Positions 44,105-48,803 of a stretch of 48,803 bases of DNA are shown here, piece after piece (positions within the stretch are counted from its first letter, which is position 1; every line of letters begins with the position of its first letter). The translations under genes were made by a program, and so were the position numbers. The notes under the pieces are model-generated. The model made no database searches and was not told where the DNA came from. It was given only the letters and a program-made list of their open reading frames with translations. This DNA is from Nitrospirota bacterium (GTDB lineage Bacteria; Nitrospirota; Thermodesulfovibrionia; Thermodesulfovibrionales; JdFR-85): contig DROX01000128.1 of assembly GCA_011321725.1 (NCBI GenBank), positions 1 through 48,803 on the forward strand, in the 5' to 3' direction.

Positions 44105-47059
44105 TTGTTCTCAACCTGGGGACTTTTCGGTGTAATATTTGTTTATCTTTCCCTACTCTTCATTATTGCCTATCTTGCTGAGAAGAAGGAGCGAACCGGC
44201 CGAAGCATTGTATCCAACCCCTATATCTATTCCCTGTCACTTGCGGTTTACTGCACATCATGGACATTCTATGGAAGCGTTGGCAAGGCCGCATATGAGG
44301 GGCTCAGCTTCCTGACCATCTACATAGGGCCCACACTGATGGCATCACTATGGTGGGTAATCCTGAGAAAGATCATCCATATTGCAAAGGAAAACAGGAT
44401 AACAAACATAGCTGATTTCATCTCCTTCCGTTACGGCAAGTCCATACTGCTATCCGCACTTGTAACCATTGTGGCGGTTGTGGGCATCACACCCTATCTT
44501 GGTCTTCAGCTGAAGGCCATCATAACAACCTTCTCCATCCTCTCTGGCAGGCCAGAAGGCGGCCCCTTTGCAGGCTGGATGATAGCCCTTGTGTTGAGTG
44601 TATTTGCGGTATTTTTTGGTGCAAGGCGGCTTGATGCCTCTGAAAGACACGGAGGGCTTGTCTTTGCCATTGCCTTTGAATCAGCCATAAAACTCTTTGC
44701 CTTTTTAATCGTGGGGGTATTTGTCACCTACGGTCTGTTCCATGGATTCAAAGACATACTTACCCAGATAAAGAGCTCGCCATTTAATTATCTCCGCTAC
44801 CTCGGCCCCCGGGGTGGTGTGAGTTACCTTGAATGGTTCTCGCTGACCTTCCTTTCCATGATGGCGATCCTGTTTCTTCCAAGGCAGTTCCATATCGCAG
44901 TGGTTGAGAACTCATCTGTTGAGCATCTCAAGAAGGCCATGTGGCTCTTTCCCCTCTATCTCTTCCTGATCAATATATTTGTTATCCCCATTGCCTACGG
45001 AGGGCTGCTCCTGAACGGCACCACAGAGGGGGCAGACTATTTTGTACTCACCATTCCCATGAAAGAGGGGCAGCCTGTGATTGCACTCCTTGCCTTTATA
45101 GGAGGTTTTTCAGCAGCAACTGCCATGGTGATTGTTGAATCCCTTGCCATCAGTACCATGGTAATGAACAGTCTTGTGATGCCTGTACTTATAAACTTCA
45201 AGGATATGAAGGGGTTCCATCAGGTTATACTCAACATAAAGAGGCTTGTTATCATAGGCCTGATCTTCCTTGGTTATGCCTTTGCCATATATGTGGGTGA
45301 GTTCTATAGCCTTGTTGATATCGGCTTGAAATCATTTGAGGCTGTCACGATATTTGCGCCTGCCATCCTCTTTGGCCTTTACTGGAAGGGAGCAAACAAG
45401 AAGGGGGCCTTCTGCGGCATAACAGCAGGGTTCATAATATGGATTTATACCCTCCTTATCCCGGCCCTTACCAGGGCAGGGATTATTGAAAGGACAGGCT
45501 TTTTTGGCGCCATCTTCCACTCTGACCTCCTGAACCCCACGGCATTGTTCGGCCTTGAGGGTCTGGACAGATGGAGCCACTCCCTCTTCTGGGGATTATT
45601 CCTGAACACCCTACTTTTTGTGGGTGTTTCTCTTTTCACAAAACAGTCTGAGACAGAGACAAGGCAGTCCATTATATTTGTAGAGTCCCTTGCGCCTTCA
45701 ACACTGTCCTTTTCACTGAAGCCCAGGAGCATAAATGATATAAAGGCCTTTCTGAGCCATTACATTGGCCCACAGGAGGCCGAGGATGCCATAGCATCCT
45801 TCCTGAAAAGACACTCCATCAACAGGAAAGAGCTTATAACCGACAGGCTCCTCCTGGAACTCCGTGACGAGGTAGAAAGGGTTCTCTCCGGTGCCCTTGG
45901 ACCGTCCATGACCACACTCATCCTGGATGACATGATGGCCATATCACATGATGAGAAGCTGAGACTTTCCCGTTCACTTAAGGAGATATCGGAGAGTCTA
46001 CGTCTTTCAAGAAAGGAACTTGCCGAGGCCAACAGACAGCTTGCTGTACTGAAGGAGTTCAGCGAGAACATCATAGAGAGCATACCCCTGGGTGTTGCCA
46101 CCCTTGACGAGAGGCTCCGTGTAAAATACTGGAATAAGGCAATGGAAAAGATAACGGGGGTCAACAAATCAGAGGCCATGAACATAGAGGCTGATGTGCT
46201 CTTCAAATGTCTTGAACCTGAAATATTCCACGGCAAATTTGATGAAGGGGAGTTTACCTGCAGGCGCGACGCAGGGACACCAATGATACTGAAGGGTTAT
46301 GTGAGCAGGCTCACAGGCTCAGAGAAGGGCTATGTGGTTGTCTTTGAGGATATAACAGAGAAGAAGAAGATTGAGGAGGAGCTCTTCAGGGCGACAAAGC
46401 ATGCAAGCATCGGCAGGCTGGCAGCAGGTGTCTCCCACGAGATCGGCAACCCCCTCGCATCCATATCATCACTTGTGCAGGAGCTCCTTTCAGAGGAGGA
46501 GATCAGCGACTTTACAAAGGATTCCCTGAACATGATCAACCAGCATGTGAACAGGATAGCCCGGATCGTGAGAAGCCTCGGTGACTTTGCAAGGCTCTAC
46601 CCCAGGCAGAAGATCCCCCTGACACTCAATGAGATTATTGAGAACACCATCAATCTCGTAAAGTACGACAAGAATTTCAGGAAGATCCAGATTGTAACAG
46701 ACCTTGAGAAGACCCCATCCCTGAAGATTGACCCTGACCAGATGCAGCAGGTATTCCTGAATCTCTTCCTGAATGCCAGGGACGCTATGCAGGATGGTGG
46801 AAGGCTTACCATAAAGTCCTTTGTTGACAACAATACCGTTACCGTCACCGTGGCTGATACAGGCGGAGGGATAGAGGAATCTGTCAGGGACAAGATATTT
46901 GATCCCTTCTTTACCACAAAGGGACCGGCAAGGGGAACGGGTTTAGGTTTAAGCATCTGTTACAGTATAATAAAAGACCACGGAGGTTCTGTGGAGGTGC
47001 AAAGCGAAAAGGACAGGGGTACAACATTTATAATAAAAATTCCATTAACGGAGAGTTAG
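44105..47059 (+). CDS. Sodium:solute symporter-like sensor histidine kinase (SSS-PAS-HisKA-HATPase)
   Basis: 984 aa; N-terminal ~12 TM SSS-like domain, PAS region, [20 protein letters not shown] (H-box), [11 protein letters not shown]-box, [18 protein letters not shown]. Confidence 0.93.
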   Translation: MFSTWGLFGVIFVYLSLLFIIAYLAEKKERTGRSIVSNPYIYSLSLAVYCTSWTFYGSVGKAAYEGLSFLTIYIGPTLMASLWWVILRKIIHIAKENRITNIADFISFRYGKSILLSALVTIVAVVGITPYLGLQLKAIITTFSILSGRPEGGPFAGWMIALVLSVFAVFFGARRLDASERHGGLVFAIAFESAIKLFAFLIVGVFVTYGLFHGFKDILTQIKSSPFNYLRYLGPRGGVSYLEWFSLTFLSMMAILFLPRQFHIAVVENSSVEHLKKAMWLFPLYLFLINIFVIPIAYGGLLLNGTTEGADYFVLTIPMKEGQPVIALLAFIGGFSAATAMVIVESLAISTMVMNSLVMPVLINFKDMKGFHQVILNIKRLVIIGLIFLGYAFAIYVGEFYSLVDIGLKSFEAVTIFAPAILFGLYWKGANKKGAFCGITAGFIIWIYTLLIPALTRAGIIERTGFFGAIFHSDLLNPTALFGLEGLDRWSHSLFWGLFLNTLLFVGVSLFTKQSETETRQSIIFVESLAPSTLSFSLKPRSINDIKAFLSHYIGPQEAEDAIASFLKRHSINRKELITDRLLLELRDEVERVLSGALGPSMTTLILDDMMAISHDEKLRLSRSLKEISESLRLSRKELAEANRQLAVLKEFSENIIESIPLGVATLDERLRVKYWNKAMEKITGVNKSEAMNIEADVLFKCLEPEIFHGKFDEGEFTCRRDAGTPMILKGYVSRLTGSEKGYVVVFEDITEKKKIEEELFRATKHASIGRLAAGVSHEIGNPLASISSLVQELLSEEEISDFTKDSLNMINQHVNRIARIVRSLGDFARLYPRQKIPLTLNEIIENTINLVKYDKNFRKIQIVTDLEKTPSLKIDPDQMQQVFLNLFLNARDAMQDGGRLTIKSFVDNNTVTVTVADTGGGIEESVRDKIFDPFFTTKGPARGTGLGLSICYSIIKDHGGSVEVQSEKDRGTTFIIKIPLTES

Positions 47060-48406
47060 ATGTCAAAATCCATCCTTATTGTTGAAGACGAAGAAACACT
47101 CAGGGAATCAATCAGGAGGATATTCACAAAAGAGGGCTATATTGTGGATACCACGGGCACAGCAGAAGAGGCGTTAACACTGGTGGGGGAGAATTTCTAT
47201 GACATCATCATCACAGACATTATCCTGCCAGGCATGGATGGGCTTGAGATGCTTGAGCGGGTCAAGGAGCTACATCCCGAACAGATATTCATTGTTATAA
47301 CAGCCTATGCATCTATTGACACAGCGGTGAAGGCCCTGCGCCTGGGTGCCTATGACTATATCATGAAACCGATAATCCATGAAGAGATCAAGCAGGTGGT
47401 AAGGAATGCAATAACGGAAAAGAACCTCAAGGCGGAAAACAGACTCCTCAAGCAGGCACTCAGCAAGGAGTACGACTTCAGCAAGGTTATCGGCGAAAGC
47501 AAACAGATAAAGGCAGTGCTTGAGGAGATAAAAAAGATTGCCGATTCAAAGAGCAATGTACTTCTCCTTGGCGAGACAGGCACGGGCAAAGAGCTCTTTG
47601 CCAGGGTGATACATAACAACAGCTCAAGGGCAGATATGCCCTTCGTTCCCATCAACTGCTCGGCAATCCCTGAGAGCCTCCTTGAGAGCGAACTCTTTGG
47701 TCACATAAAAGGCTCTTTTACAGGGGCTGTTACAAACAAGAAGGGATTATTTGAGGAGGCTGACGGTGGAACGGTCTTCCTGGACGAGATCGGTGATCTG
47801 CCCCCAAGCTTCCAGGTAAAACTACTGAGGGTGCTTGAGGACCAGATGGTCAGGCCGGTGGGTAGCACCAAGTTCAGAGAGGTGGATATAAGATTCATAA
47901 CCGCAACAAACAGGAACCTCTACGAGGCTGTCAAAGAGGGACGTTTTCGTGAGGATCTCTACTACAGAATAAATGTGATAACCCTTGAACTACCCCCGCT
48001 GAGGGATCGCAAGGAGGATATACCCCTTCTTGCCAGGTACTATCTGAACAAATACACAAGGGACTTCGGCAAGGAGGACAAGGAACTGACCCCCGAGGCC
48101 CTCTCGCTCCTTGTTGGCTACAGGTGGCCCGGCAATATAAGGGAACTTCAGAATGTCCTTGAAAGAGCGGTACTGATATCAGAAGGAAGATACATAAAGC
48201 CCGAACACTTCCCTGACAACATCAGGATGGGTGACAGCTTTGTGGAGGACTCCCTGAAGAAGGGCCTTTCAATAGAAGAATATACACGCGCCTTCATACT
48301 CAAATACCAGCATGTATACAGTGAACAGGAGCTTGCTGACAGGCTTGGCATTACAAGAAAGACCCTCTGGGAGAAACGAAAAAAGCTTGGCATCAAAAAG
48401 CCTTAG
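47060..48406 (+). CDS. NtrC-family sigma54-dependent response regulator
   Basis: 448 aa; receiver (VEDEETLRES...IIITDIILPGMDG), GETGTGKELFARVIHNNS, ELFGHIKGSFTGA, C-terminal HTH (ELADRLGITRKTLWEKRKKLGI). Confidence 0.95.
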   Translation: MSKSILIVEDEETLRESIRRIFTKEGYIVDTTGTAEEALTLVGENFYDIIITDIILPGMDGLEMLERVKELHPEQIFIVITAYASIDTAVKALRLGAYDYIMKPIIHEEIKQVVRNAITEKNLKAENRLLKQALSKEYDFSKVIGESKQIKAVLEEIKKIADSKSNVLLLGETGTGKELFARVIHNNSSRADMPFVPINCSAIPESLLESELFGHIKGSFTGAVTNKKGLFEEADGGTVFLDEIGDLPPSFQVKLLRVLEDQMVRPVGSTKFREVDIRFITATNRNLYEAVKEGRFREDLYYRINVITLELPPLRDRKEDIPLLARYYLNKYTRDFGKEDKELTPEALSLLVGYRWPGNIRELQNVLERAVLISEGRYIKPEHFPDNIRMGDSFVEDSLKKGLSIEEYTRAFILKYQHVYSEQELADRLGITRKTLWEKRKKLGIKKP

Positions 48407-48490
48407 CCCCATGTAACTTATCCACACAGAGGGGTGTTACCTATTGTAACCGTCAGCAGATTTCCAGACCTACCATAACAGCCCTGCCGG

Positions 48491-48509
48491 ATGTAACATT
48501 TTGTTACAT
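48491..48509. promoter_or_regulatory. Dyad ATGTAACA-TTT-TGTTACAT, one of several TGTAAC/GTTACA sites after the regulator gene
   Basis: Perfect 8-bp arms; related half sites at 48413-48418, 48436-48450 (GTTAC-N5-GTAAC) and ~48549. Confidence 0.6.
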
Positions 48510-48612
48510 AAGCCATGCATTTTATTACATTCCCGGCTATTATGAGTTGTTACAGAAGAAAATTTCCTTTAATATCAACTTATTCCAATTGCTATCATAG
48601 CCAGATCTGTCC

Positions 48613-48629
48613 TGGTATCTAATTTGCTT
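48613..48629 (+). promoter_or_regulatory. Candidate sigma54 promoter TGGTATCTAATTTGCT
   Basis: Exact GG-N10-GC (48614-15, 48626-27), downstream of the TGTAAC/GTTACA site cluster. Confidence 0.55.
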
Positions 48630-48710
48630 TTATACAATAGTGTCCAAAATAATTTCAGTTTTATAAAACAAGGCAGGGTGCCGAAGAAAAATAAGCACCA
48701 CACCTTATTC

Positions 48711-48803
48711 GCAGTGAGCTGTAAGCAGTGAGTAGTTGATGGGTGGATGGGTAGATGAGTGAATGAGTTGATGGGTTAGTAGTAAGCAGTGAGCAGTAAG
48801 AAG
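48711..48803. repeat. Octamer/heptamer tandem array running to window edge
   Basis: GCAGTGAGCTGTAAGCAGTGAGTAGTTG then ATGGGTGG ATGGGTAG ATGAGTGA ATGAGTTG ATGGGTTAG, then TAAGCAGTGAGCAGTAAG. Confidence 0.9.

Overview
The window looks like a bacterial chromosome, possibly Nitrospirota/Thermodesulfovibrionia-like (inferred from gene content only). It is densely coding, and I saw no rRNA, tRNA, CRISPR array or transposase. Housekeeping blocks: ispF(partial)-ispD-PIN/TRAM, HtrA protease, serC-serA-purA, PilZ, ComF. Polysaccharide and signalling blocks at the right end: phosphomannomutase, manC-like, HD, DUF3108, glycosyltransferase, UDP-glucose dehydrogenase, then a small membrane protein + SSS-type histidine kinase + NtrC-type regulator. 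Two accessory regions stand out. (1) 8948-13831: a probable radical-SAM RiPP cluster with an unlisted 53-aa precursor ORF at 9629-9790 (MEKKKWIKPECIKVRLVPEESVLWGCKGVFNQAVARNGFVGCWTFQTCPSPSS), a PqqD-like RRE protein, a radical SAM/SPASM enzyme, an HPr-kinase-like protein, an ABC exporter and an S26-type peptidase. (2) 14034-27312: a long minus-strand operon joining cysteate synthase-like and fused sulfopyruvate decarboxylase-like genes (a Methanosarcinales-style coenzyme M route) to HdrDE-like genes, FolD, a corrinoid activator, a corrinoid protein, two MtaA/CmuA-type methyltransferases and MtrH. This suggests a bacterial coenzyme M-linked methyl-transfer system. Next to it is a sulfur-trafficking neighbourhood (two OsmC, TusA, DsrE-like, CobW) around a GAF-sigma54 activator. 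Reading by eye, I find -24/-12 (GG-N10-GC) promoter candidates upstream of the methyl operon, both OsmC genes and tusA, plus one after the NtrC gene at the right edge. A dispersed family of intergenic 8-bp tandem arrays (ATGRGTRR) bordered by 7-bp GTGAGCA-like repeats occurs at least six times.
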